Shown: piece by piece, positions 1-5,227 of the stretch
Layout: every line of letters starts with the position of its first letter
Position numbering within the stretch: the stretch's first letter is position 1
DNA from: an uncultured Cocleimonas sp.
GTDB lineage: Bacteria > Pseudomonadota > Gammaproteobacteria > Thiotrichales > Thiotrichaceae
Length of the DNA: 5,691 nucleotides
Direction: 5' to 3'
Assembly: GCA_937974135.1 (NCBI GenBank)
Contig: CALJIH010000078.1
Location: 1-5,691, forward strand
Translations under genes and position numbers: made by a program
The notes under the pieces: model-generated
Told to the model about the DNA's origin: nothing
Database searches by the model: none
What the model saw: the letters and a program-made list of their open reading frames with translations, nothing else

Positions 1-33
1 TCAATTTTGGAAATACTAAATATAGTGTTTTCT

Positions 34-64
34 TATAATAAACAAAGCTTAACTTATGTATAAT
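34..64 (+). promoter_or_regulatory. Candidate -10 boxes upstream of lipA
   Basis: Two perfect TATAAT hexamers lie upstream of the lipA start, at 34-39 and 59-64. Neither has a convincing TTGACA-like -35 box at 16-18 bases, and the region is AT-rich, so chance matches are quite possible. The second box would give a leader of roughly 40 bases. Before the ATG at 110 the only Shine-Dalgarno-like sequence is a weak GAG at 98-100. This is inference from consensus matching only. Confidence 0.3.
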
Positions 65-109
65 TTTAGTGAATAATTTACCAATTGTAAAAAGATCGAG
101 TAATCATAG

Positions 110-1060
110 ATGAGTGTAAAAAAGGCAGAACAGGGCGTAAAACTTCGTGGCGCTGAAAAAGTCGCGAGGATTCCGATCAAAGTCATCCCAAGCACTGAAA
201 TAAAACGCAAGCCATCTTGGATCCGTGCCAAAGCACCTACTACACCTGAAGTGAAACGTTTGAAAGCAATTCTACGTGAACAGAAACTCAATACTGTTTG
301 CGAAGAAGCCGCGTGTCCTAATTTAGGTGAATGCTTTACCAAAGGCACGGCGACTTTCATGATTATGGGTGATATTTGTACACGACGTTGTCCATTTTGT
401 GATGTTGGACATGGTAGGCCTGATCCGCTGAATGTGGATGAGCCAGCCAGCCTTGCGGAAACGATACAAGCCATGGGATTGCGCTATGTAGTGATTACTT
501 CGGTTGATCGTGATGATCTTCGCGATGGTGGTGCACAACATTTCGTTGATTGTATTAATGCCGTACGTGAAAGTAATCCTGATATCCAAATAGAAATACT
601 CACACCTGACTTTCGCGGTCGTATGGATATCGCTTTAGAAATCATGACTAAATCTCCGCCCGATGTGTTCAATCATAATCTTGAAACAGTGCCACGTTTA
701 TATAAGCAGTCACGACCTGGTTCTGATTATCAGTGGTCATTAGATTTGATCAAAAAATTCAAAGCGATGCATCCCACGTTGCCGACGAAATCTGGCTTGA
801 TGCTGGGGCTAGGCGAAGAGATTGAAGAAGTTAAGGCAGTGATGCAAGATCTGCGCGATCATCATTGCGATATGCTGACCTTAGGTCAATATCTACAACC
901 AAGCTTAGATCATCTAGCTGTAGAACGTTTTGTCACTCCTGATGAATTTAAAGAACTAGAGATCATTGGTTATGAAATGGGTTTCTCGCATGTAGCAAGC
1001 GGCCCAATGGTGAGATCATCCTATTTTGCTGATGAACAGGCTTCAGGTGTTTTAAACTAA
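110..1060 (+). CDS. lipA: Lipoyl synthase LipA (radical SAM)
   Basis: Lipoyl synthase inserts two sulfurs into octanoyl groups carried on the E2 and H-protein lipoyl domains of the 2-oxoacid dehydrogenases and the glycine cleavage system. It is a cytosolic enzyme with two 4Fe-4S clusters. The 316-residue product shows both cluster motifs. The auxiliary cluster cysteines are C64, C69 and C75 in CEEAACPNLGEC, and the radical SAM cysteines are C90, C94 and C97 in CTRRCPFC. Other family signatures are VVITSVDRDDLRDGGA (127-142), NHNLETV (188-194), TKSGLMLGLGE (226-236), TLGQYLQPS (257-265) and the C-terminal RSSY (302-305), whose serine ligates the auxiliary cluster in characterised enzymes. Length is close to that of E. 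coli LipA, and the N-terminal stretch EQGVKL...IPIK resembles the gammaproteobacterial form, which supports this ATG. The residue after RSSY is Phe where E. coli has His. No lipB is visible; it could lie upstream of the window. Confidence 0.98.
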   Translation: MSVKKAEQGVKLRGAEKVARIPIKVIPSTEIKRKPSWIRAKAPTTPEVKRLKAILREQKLNTVCEEAACPNLGECFTKGTATFMIMGDICTRRCPFCDVGHGRPDPLNVDEPASLAETIQAMGLRYVVITSVDRDDLRDGGAQHFVDCINAVRESNPDIQIEILTPDFRGRMDIALEIMTKSPPDVFNHNLETVPRLYKQSRPGSDYQWSLDLIKKFKAMHPTLPTKSGLMLGLGEEIEEVKAVMQDLRDHHCDMLTLGQYLQPSLDHLAVERFVTPDEFKELEIIGYEMGFSHVASGPMVRSSYFADEQASGVLN

Positions 1061-1076
1061 AAGGTAAAAAGCCTTG

Positions 1077-1096
1077 AAAGTAGGGGGGTGTCTTTT
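1077..1096 (+). repeat. Dispersed G6 repeat, copy 1
   Basis: The sequence is aaagtaggggggtgtctttt, identical over 20 bases to copy 2 at 1824 and with two differences from copy 3 at 4461. It lies 16 bases after the lipA stop. Its last T bases form part of the minus-strand nitroreductase stop codon (1095-1097), so it marks the convergent junction of the two genes. Flanking bases are not conserved beyond the short A-rich and T-rich edges. It could act in termination or be a relic of a mobile repeat; the sequence alone does not decide. Confidence 0.8.
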
Positions 1097-1709
1097 AAAC
1101 ATTCCCCAAACACAAAAATGCTGATGGTTCTAATTCATCAGAAATTTGTAATACAGATTTAACCTGATCATTATCAAACCCACCCACCAATACCATACCG
1201 ATATTTAAGGCTGTTGCTTGTAATTGTACATTTTGAGCGACGGCACCAACTTCGATATAACAATATCGTTCTCCGCGTTGATTAAGCGGTTTTTGCGCAG
1301 CAAAGTGTTTATTCATGGATTGGATATCACTACTTAAAACAAATACCACAACGGCATTTGATACCCATGCTTGCTCGCCAATGGCCGTTTTTTCTAACGA
1401 CTCTGAAAACTGCCCCGCCTCAATTAGTGCTAATGAATGATTCATATTGTCGTACTGATACAAACCTTCAGAAACATCTAGCACGTTTTTTATCACAACA
1501 TGAATCGTGAGAGGATATTGTTCTTGCGCCGATGGGGTCAATAATTTATTACTGTCCGTACGCTTACCTTGTGCTGCATGCAGTAACTTCGAAAGATGAT
1601 GAAGAGTTATTGCACTTTCACTGTATTCTCTTTTTGTCTCTCGAAGCCTAAAGGCTTTTTCCAAACTAAAGAGATTATCTTCATCAGGTTTAGGGAGTTG
1701 TATAACCAT
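1095..1709 (-). CDS. SagB-type nitroreductase-like flavoprotein
   Basis: This 204-residue protein belongs to the nitroreductase superfamily and most resembles the SagB/ThcOx branch, whose members bind FMN and include the azoline dehydrogenases of modified-peptide pathways. Visible landmarks in family order are the N-terminal LPKP...SLEKAFRLRETKREYS (5-30, corresponding to the usual RRSxRxY), the ITLHHLSKLLHAAQG helix (34-48), TPSAQEQYPL (58-67, usually PSAGxxYPL), EGLYQYD (81-87), RGERYCYIEVGAVAQN (145-160) and VLVGGFDNDQV (173-183), closing with FLCLGNV. These segments run to both ends, so the gene looks intact. The ATG at 1709 has no clear Shine-Dalgarno, but the conserved N-terminal segment begins a few residues later, which supports it. 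There is no YcaO cyclodehydratase or precursor peptide in the window, so a peptide-modifying role cannot be claimed. It may be a free-standing oxidoreductase of unknown substrate. Family confidence is high, function low. Confidence 0.85.
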   Translation of the reverse strand: MVIQLPKPDEDNLFSLEKAFRLRETKREYSESAITLHHLSKLLHAAQGKRTDSNKLLTPSAQEQYPLTIHVVIKNVLDVSEGLYQYDNMNHSLALIEAGQFSESLEKTAIGEQAWVSNAVVVFVLSSDIQSMNKHFAAQKPLNQRGERYCYIEVGAVAQNVQLQATALNIGMVLVGGFDNDQVKSVLQISDELEPSAFLCLGNV

Positions 1710-1823
1710 GATAGTTAGTTTAATTTAAATTATCGAGATTAGATATTTCAACTCGGAATCTTTTAAAGCAAGAATGAGTTTAAGAATGTTTGATGAATGT
1801 GGTTTTACAGGGGGAAATGCCCA

Positions 1824-1843
1824 AAAGTAGGGGGGTGTCTTTT
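1824..1843 (+). repeat. Dispersed G6 repeat, copy 2
   Basis: The sequence is aaagtaggggggtgtctttt, exactly equal to copy 1, with the T-run extended to six (1840-1845) as in copy 3. It lies 16 bases past the stop of the minus-strand lipoprotein gene, in the 150-base gap before the nitroreductase start. Just upstream is a GGGGG...GCCC stretch (1810-1822) that could form only a very short hairpin. The position after the last gene of the operon is compatible with a terminator-linked element, but no strong stem-loop is visible on either strand. Confidence 0.8.
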
Positions 1844-1859
1844 TTAAAATGGTAGAAGT

Positions 1860-2303
1860 TTATTTAACGACGATTGATTTGCCGTCGCGCAACAAGATTT
1901 TGACCGTTTCACCTTGTTTGAATTTTTCTTTAGAAACTTGAGTAATCGCGACAGTATCTCCTGTCGATTTTTTTACAATAATTTCTTGTGCTTCGACTTT
2001 ACGATTACTGCCAAATATTCGACTCAACGATCCCACATCGATCGAACCATAAACACTACGAAAGCCACCAGAACTGGCTGCAATGCCAATCGATGGTCGA
2101 CTGTAATTTCGCGGTGTTACTTGAATGTTTCTAACCGAGACAACTGTCCCGGTTTCAACGTTTTGTTGTTCATTTAAGGTTTGAATGGTTTTGTATTTTG
2201 GTTTGGCTTTTTCAGTGTTCGAACAAGCGCTTAAACCAAATGAAAGCCCTAACATTAAGAAAAGTGATAATACGATCTCAGGTTTCATTGAAGGTTTTTT
2301 CAT
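1860..2303 (-). CDS. Small outer-membrane lipoprotein with SlyB-like C-terminal tail
   Basis: The 147-residue product begins with a lipoprotein signal peptide: a lysine-bearing N-region, a hydrophobic stretch from about residue 10 to 24, and a lipobox LSAC with the lipidated cysteine at 27. Position +2 is Ser rather than Asp, which by the usual Lol rule favours the outer membrane. Residues 103-147 (VEAQEIIVKK..., then KFKQGETVKILLRDGKS) resemble the C-terminal domain of SlyB/Pcp-type lipoproteins. The glycine-zipper segment normally found before that tail is not evident; residues 68-100 are instead rich in Ser, Gly and Arg. The start is supported by a strong AGGAGGA at 2315-2321, although the 11-base spacing is long; a second Met at residue 6 has no such signal. 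It is the last gene of the nth-led run, 41 bases after the DUF1841 gene. A cell-envelope role is likely; exact function is unknown. Confidence 0.75.
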   Translation of the reverse strand: MKKPSMKPEIVLSLFLMLGLSFGLSACSNTEKAKPKYKTIQTLNEQQNVETGTVVSVRNIQVTPRNYSRPSIGIAASSGGFRSVYGSIDVGSLSRIFGSNRKVEAQEIIVKKSTGDTVAITQVSKEKFKQGETVKILLRDGKSIVVK

Positions 2304-2314
2304 AAAGTGGCTGT

Positions 2315-2321
2315 TCCTCCT
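2315..2321 (-). promoter_or_regulatory. Strong Shine-Dalgarno of the lipoprotein gene
   Basis: On the minus strand this reads AGGAGGA, the best ribosome-binding site in the window. It sits 11 bases before the ATG at 2303, longer than the usual 5-9 bases, and no alternative start codon lies in between. It identifies Met1 rather than Met6 as the lipoprotein start and suggests high translation of this last gene of the operon. Confidence 0.7.
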
Positions 2322-2344
2322 AGGTTTAACAGTACGAATTTAAA

Positions 2345-2797
2345 TTATTGATTTTTACTTTTTTGATGCCTTTGCAGTACTTTACTTAAACATTCAAGAT
2401 AAGTGATTTCATCAGGCATCGTCTGATTTTGTTGTGTTTGCCAGATCGATTCCGCAAGGCATTCGATCATTTCGTGTTCGGCATCGTGCACATCTATTAG
2501 TGCCACAATGCTTTGATAAAGTTCAGCGATTCCTACAGGTCGATTAGTACTTACTTGCTCGCGCAATCCTAAATGCATACCCATATGCAAGAATGGATTA
2601 CTATCGCCCATTTCAGGTAAATAGTCAGCATTAATACTCGCTTCTTTGTTTTCTAGCAGCTTGTGGTACTCAGGATGTTCTTTGATTACAGCAGTTATTT
2701 GTTGCTCTAATTGACTGAGTTCTTCTTTTTGCGCAAGATGTTTTGCCCAAGTATCGCAATAAAATTCGCGTAATTTATCCCTTTCATTGCTAATCAT
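2345..2797 (-). CDS. DUF1841 family protein
   Basis: This 150-residue, soluble, mostly helical protein matches the DUF1841 family as I know it. Recognisable segments are LREFYCDTWAKH (9-20), IKEHPEYHKLL (38-48), the hallmark NPFLHMGMHLGLREQ (67-81), then RPVGI (86-90), DVHDAEHEMIECLAESIW (102-119) and YLECL (133-137). It has no signal peptide or membrane segment. The family function is not established to my knowledge. Two HxxxH pairs (H71/H75 and H104/H108) lie in two predicted helices, an arrangement that could bind a metal; that is inference. The gene starts 30 bases after the hydroxyacid dehydrogenase stop and is followed after 41 bases by the lipoprotein gene, consistent with cotranscription. 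The ATG at 2797 has only a weak GAG-type ribosome site, but it places the conserved N-terminal helix at the expected distance. Length is normal for the family. Confidence 0.88.
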   Translation of the reverse strand: MISNERDKLREFYCDTWAKHLAQKEELSQLEQQITAVIKEHPEYHKLLENKEASINADYLPEMGDSNPFLHMGMHLGLREQVSTNRPVGIAELYQSIVALIDVHDAEHEMIECLAESIWQTQQNQTMPDEITYLECLSKVLQRHQKSKNQ

Positions 2798-2827
2798 TTC
2801 ATTAACTCGATATTTATCATGGAAGAA

Positions 2828-3781
2828 TTAGCTTTGTGTGGATAACCAGTTTTTTAAATTTGCTGCGACTTTTTCTACGACTCGCTGACGCGCTTCTTTT
2901 GCCGCCCAAGCCACGTGTGGAGTTAAAATAAGATTAGGAATATCAGGATCAAGTAAGGGATGATCAGCCGGTGGCGGTTCCACTTCTAACACATCTATTC
3001 CGGCACCTGCAATAACACCATCTCGCAGTGCTTGAGCAAGATCCGCGTTATCGATGACTGCACCACGTGCTGAATTTATGATAAACGCCGTTGATTTCAT
3101 TTTTGATAAGAAATCATAGTTAATCATTTTGTTAGTTTCAGGTGTTAACGGGCAATGTACACTTAAAACATCAACTTGTGGCAACATATCTTCAATTAAT
3201 ACACGACCTTCAGGTGCTTCAGATGATCCCACTCTAGCGCCAAGCATGATGTTCATATCGAAGGCTTTGGCGAGTTTTTCAACACCTTTAGCTAAAGAAC
3301 CATAACCAATAAGGCCCAATGTTTTTCCTGCTAATTCTTGAATGGGAAATTGCAAGGTACAAAAATGAGCACTTTTCGACCATTCACCGTTTCGGGTAAT
3401 TCTCTGATAATCATTAATACTAGTCGATAACGATAAAATTAAGGTGAAAACGTGCTGTGCTAATGATGCAGTACAGTAATCGGTAACGTTGTAATAAGCG
3501 ATTCCGTTTGCTTCGCAATAGTCACGATCGATATTATCCATACCAGTTGCGGCTAACAAGATCACTTTTAAATCAGGGAGTTGTTCGAGTAATTCTTTAT
3601 CAAAAACGATTTTATTTGCGACAGCAATTTGAACGTTTTGTAAACGCTCTAATCGTTCGTCTTTAGCAGTCTCATCATAACGCGCCCAGTTATCATTTAA
3701 TGCGAGTAGATTAGTTAAATCCATATCGCCGTTATTGTTAAAGCTGGTCTCATCTAGGATAACAGCGTTCAAATTACTCAT
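2828..3781 (-). CDS. D-2-hydroxyacid dehydrogenase (glycerate/hydroxypyruvate-type)
   Basis: This 317-residue cytosolic enzyme of the D-isomer-specific 2-hydroxyacid dehydrogenase family interconverts a 2-oxoacid and a D-2-hydroxyacid with NAD(P)H. The closest flavour is glycerate/hydroxypyruvate reductase. The split substrate domain (about 1-100 and 290-317) surrounds a Rossmann domain with LGLIGYGSLAKGV (155-167). Key residues are visible: ATGMDNID (78-85), the catalytic Arg in NSARGAVID (R239), the acid in DVLEVEPPP (E268) and the catalytic His in TPHVAWAAKEAR (H289). The last Gly of the GxGxxG pattern is Ala164. Where relatives often have an acidic residue at the end of the second Rossmann strand, this protein reads LGARVGSS (180-187), so NAD versus NADP preference is uncertain. 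The start is well set: a TGAGGAA ribosome site lies 7 bases upstream, inside the end of nth, and only 2 bases separate the genes, implying translational coupling. Substrate is not determined. Confidence 0.92.
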   Translation of the reverse strand: MSNLNAVILDETSFNNNGDMDLTNLLALNDNWARYDETAKDERLERLQNVQIAVANKIVFDKELLEQLPDLKVILLAATGMDNIDRDYCEANGIAYYNVTDYCTASLAQHVFTLILSLSTSINDYQRITRNGEWSKSAHFCTLQFPIQELAGKTLGLIGYGSLAKGVEKLAKAFDMNIMLGARVGSSEAPEGRVLIEDMLPQVDVLSVHCPLTPETNKMINYDFLSKMKSTAFIINSARGAVIDNADLAQALRDGVIAGAGIDVLEVEPPPADHPLLDPDIPNLILTPHVAWAAKEARQRVVEKVAANLKNWLSTQS

Positions 3782-3783
3782 AC

Positions 3784-4422
3784 TTATTCCTCAAATACTT
3801 TTTCTTTAAAATCACATAAATCACTTATCAAACAAGCACTGCATTTAGGTTTACGTGCAACGCATATATAACGGCCGTGTAAAATTAACCAATGGTGCGC
3901 ATCCACTAAAAATTCTTTAGGAATAAAGTGTAGGAGTTTTTTTTCAACTTCAACGACATTTTTTCCTTTACCAATCCCGGTGCGATTAGATACACGAAAA
4001 ATATGTGTATCCACCGCCATAGTAGGATGTCCAAAAGCGGTATTCAAAACGACATTCGCCGTTTTTCTGCCAACACCGGGTAGTGCTTCAAGTGCTTCTC
4101 GGTCTTCAGGAACAATAGAATCGTGTAATTCAATGAGCATCTTACAAGCGGCGATCACATTCTTTGCTTTACTGTTAAATAAGCCGATAGTTTTGATGTA
4201 TTCCTTCAAGCCATCTTCGCCTAACGCGTAAATAGCTTCTGGTGTATTTGCGACAGGAAAAAGTTTATCTGTGGCTTTATTTACCCCAACATCTGTTGAC
4301 TGTGCCGATAAGGTAACCGCTACCAATAACTCAAATGGATTAGAGTAATTTAACTCTGTAGTGGGTGTGGGATTATCCTCTCTCCAACGGCGAAAAATCT
4401 CATAGCGTTTATCGTTATTCAT
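3784..4422 (-). CDS. nth: Endonuclease III (DNA glycosylase/AP lyase)
   Basis: Endonuclease III removes oxidised pyrimidines from DNA and cleaves the abasic site by beta-elimination in base-excision repair. The 212-residue product has the full family layout: SNPFELLVAVTLSAQSTD (27-44), the helix-hairpin-helix LPGVGRKTAN (114-123) with catalytic Lys120, VDTHIFRVSNR (137-147) with catalytic Asp138, HGRYICVARKPKC (182-194), and the C-terminal 4Fe-4S cluster cysteines C187, C194, C197 and C203. The catalytic and cluster positions carry the same residue numbers as in E. coli Nth, which strongly supports the ATG at 4422 despite no clear Shine-Dalgarno. It is the first gene of the minus-strand run, followed after 2 bases by the hydroxyacid dehydrogenase. 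The divergent FAH-family gene starts 120 bases away. No lesion or missing key residue is seen. Confidence 0.98.
   Translation of the reverse strand: MNNDKRYEIFRRWREDNPTPTTELNYSNPFELLVAVTLSAQSTDVGVNKATDKLFPVANTPEAIYALGEDGLKEYIKTIGLFNSKAKNVIAACKMLIELHDSIVPEDREALEALPGVGRKTANVVLNTAFGHPTMAVDTHIFRVSNRTGIGKGKNVVEVEKKLLHFIPKEFLVDAHHWLILHGRYICVARKPKCSACLISDLCDFKEKVFEE
3787..3793 (-). promoter_or_regulatory. Shine-Dalgarno of the hydroxyacid dehydrogenase within the nth 3' end
   Basis: The minus strand reads TGAGGAA here, encoding the last two Glu codons of nth while serving as ribosome-binding site for the next gene. The GAGG core is 7 bases from the ATG at 3781. The nested arrangement fixes the downstream start and points to coupled translation of the two genes. 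Confidence 0.75.
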
Positions 4423-4460
4423 TATGTGAAGTCTATCATTTGTAACTTAAAAACTGGCAA

Positions 4461-4480
4461 AAAGGTGGGGGGTGTCTTTT
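4461..4480 (+). repeat. Dispersed G6 repeat, copy 3 (two mismatches)
   Basis: The sequence is aaaggtggggggtgtctttt, matching copies 1 and 2 at 18 of 20 bases (the fifth and sixth bases differ), followed by two more T as in copy 2. It lies in the divergent gap, 38 bases upstream of the nth start and 62 bases upstream of the FAH-family start. This is a place for promoters rather than a terminator for either gene, which argues against a simple termination role for the family. The strongly AT-rich part of the window begins immediately after it. Confidence 0.75.
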
Positions 4481-4508
4481 TTATATAAATATACTATTTA
4501 TTTATAGT

Positions 4509-4514
4509 TATAAT
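4509..4514 (+). promoter_or_regulatory. Candidate -10 box for the FAH-family gene
   Basis: A perfect TATAAT lies 28 bases before the ATG at 4543. No good -35 box is found at 16-18 bases (the sequence there is AT-only), and the TG of an extended -10 is absent. The surroundings are so AT-rich that this may be chance. It would give a leader of about 20 bases with no recognisable Shine-Dalgarno. Confidence 0.3.
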
Positions 4515-4542
4515 CTGATTTTTTACTTCTATTCACATATTT

Positions 4543-5154
4543 ATGAATTCTATTCAGTATCAAAATGAAGTTATTTATCCATCTAAAATCGTTTGTATAG
4601 GTAGAAATTATGCGGCGCATATCGAAGAATTAGAAAACGATGTACCTGATGAGCCCGTTATCTTCATCAAACCGAATTCAGCAATCGCCAATGAAATTAT
4701 TCTAAAAGATGATGAGGAAATTCATTATGAAGGTGAGATCTGTTTTTTGATAAAAGATGGGGAATTATCAGCAGTTGGTTTTGGTTTGGATTTAACCAAA
4801 CGCCAAGTGCAAAAAAGATTAAAAGAGAAAGGACTACCATGGGAACGCGCAAAAGCGTTTGATGGCTCCGCAATCTTTAGCAAGTTTGCTCCTTTTGATG
4901 GAAATGCTGAGACTTTGAGTTTAGAACTCAGTATTAATGATGAGTTAAAACAAAAGGGTGGATACGAATTAATGCTCTTCAAACCTGATGTTTTATTAAA
5001 AGAAATCCAACAGAATTTCACCTTAGAAGATGGCGATATCATTATGACAGGGACACCTTCTGGTGTGGGTAAGATAAATGGAAATGATGTTTTTTTTGGA
5101 AAAATATTTATTTCAAATTCACTAATAATAAAAAAAGAATGGAATATATTTTAA
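4543..5154 (+). CDS. Fumarylacetoacetate hydrolase family protein (YcgM/FAHD1-like, short form)
   Basis: Members of this fold hydrolyse, decarboxylate or isomerise 2-oxoacids such as acylpyruvates and oxaloacetate with a divalent metal. The 203-residue product shows KIVCIGRNYAAHIEEL (15-30), EPVIFIKP (37-44), the metal motif HYEGE (H61, E63, E65), the third acidic ligand in GLDLTKR (D83), LPWERAKAFDGSA (98-110) and the terminal TGTPSGVG (169-176). All expected catalytic positions are therefore present. Compared with E. coli YcgM the stretch between the ExE motif and the Asp ligand is about ten residues shorter, lacking most of a helix. Since the flanking motifs are well kept, this looks like a natural short subfamily rather than damage. 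Start choice rests on the N-terminal family match because no ribosome site is clear. The gene is divergent from nth and more AT-rich than lipA, especially at its 3' end. The physiological substrate is unknown. Confidence 0.9.
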   Translation: MNSIQYQNEVIYPSKIVCIGRNYAAHIEELENDVPDEPVIFIKPNSAIANEIILKDDEEIHYEGEICFLIKDGELSAVGFGLDLTKRQVQKRLKEKGLPWERAKAFDGSAIFSKFAPFDGNAETLSLELSINDELKQKGGYELMLFKPDVLLKEIQQNFTLEDGDIIMTGTPSGVGKINGNDVFFGKIFISNSLIIKKEWNIF

Positions 5155-5168
5155 TTTTCAAAAAAATA

Positions 5169-5196
5169 TTGGGCATGGTCATTATTAAGCTACAAT
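5169..5196 (+). promoter_or_regulatory. Candidate promoter of the final gene
   Basis: TTGGGC (5169-5174) and TACAAT (5191-5196) are separated by 16 bases. They match the sigma-70 consensus at 3 of 6 (TTG) and 5 of 6 positions. A transcript would begin around 5203, after the earlier possible TTG at 5201, so this would favour the TTG at 5228 as the start. The call is tentative. Confidence 0.35.
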
Positions 5197-5227
5197 GTAA
5201 TTGATTTTAATAAAACAGGTACTTAGC

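Noticed and set aside
49..672. Minus-strand open frames inside lipA (49-474, 323-589, 484-672)
   Set aside because: They overlap a clear lipA with all catalytic motifs, have no family features and are shadow frames.
1083..1088. G6 tract as a phase-variation switch
   Set aside because: The G-runs are outside reading frames, only six bases long, and of identical length in all three copies, so slippage control is not supported.
1061..1096. Possible rho-independent terminator between lipA and the nitroreductase gene (AAGGT-AAAAA-GCCTT followed downstream by TTTT)
   Set aside because: The stem is only five pairs including a wobble, and the T-run is 17 bases away from its base, so it does not fit a canonical terminator.
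1810..1845. Hairpin formed by GGGGG/GCCC near repeat copy 2, acting as operon terminator
   Set aside because: Only three to four pairs can form on either strand, and the alternatives compete with each other; no stable stem is convincing by eye.
1077..1845. Copies 1 and 2 as direct repeats of a CRISPR array or as the ends of one transposon enclosing the nitroreductase gene
   Set aside because: There are no regularly spaced units and no transposase. Copies are direct rather than inverted, and the third copy lies outside the pair, so neither a CRISPR array nor a composite element is supported.
1914..2177. Plus-strand open frame opposite the lipoprotein gene
   Set aside because: It lies antisense to a gene with a signal peptide and a strong ribosome site; its composition is a mirror of that gene and no motif is seen.
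3980..4231. Plus-strand open frame inside nth
   Set aside because: It is antisense to the helix-hairpin-helix and catalytic region of a clear nth; a shadow frame.
4725..5042. Minus-strand open frame inside the FAH-family gene
   Set aside because: It is antisense to conserved FAH motifs and has no recognisable features.
5146..5169. AT hairpin (ATATTTT/AAAATAT) after the FAH-family gene as terminator
   Set aside because: The stem is made only of A-T pairs with a ten-base loop in a very AT-rich stretch and has no following T-run; most likely chance.
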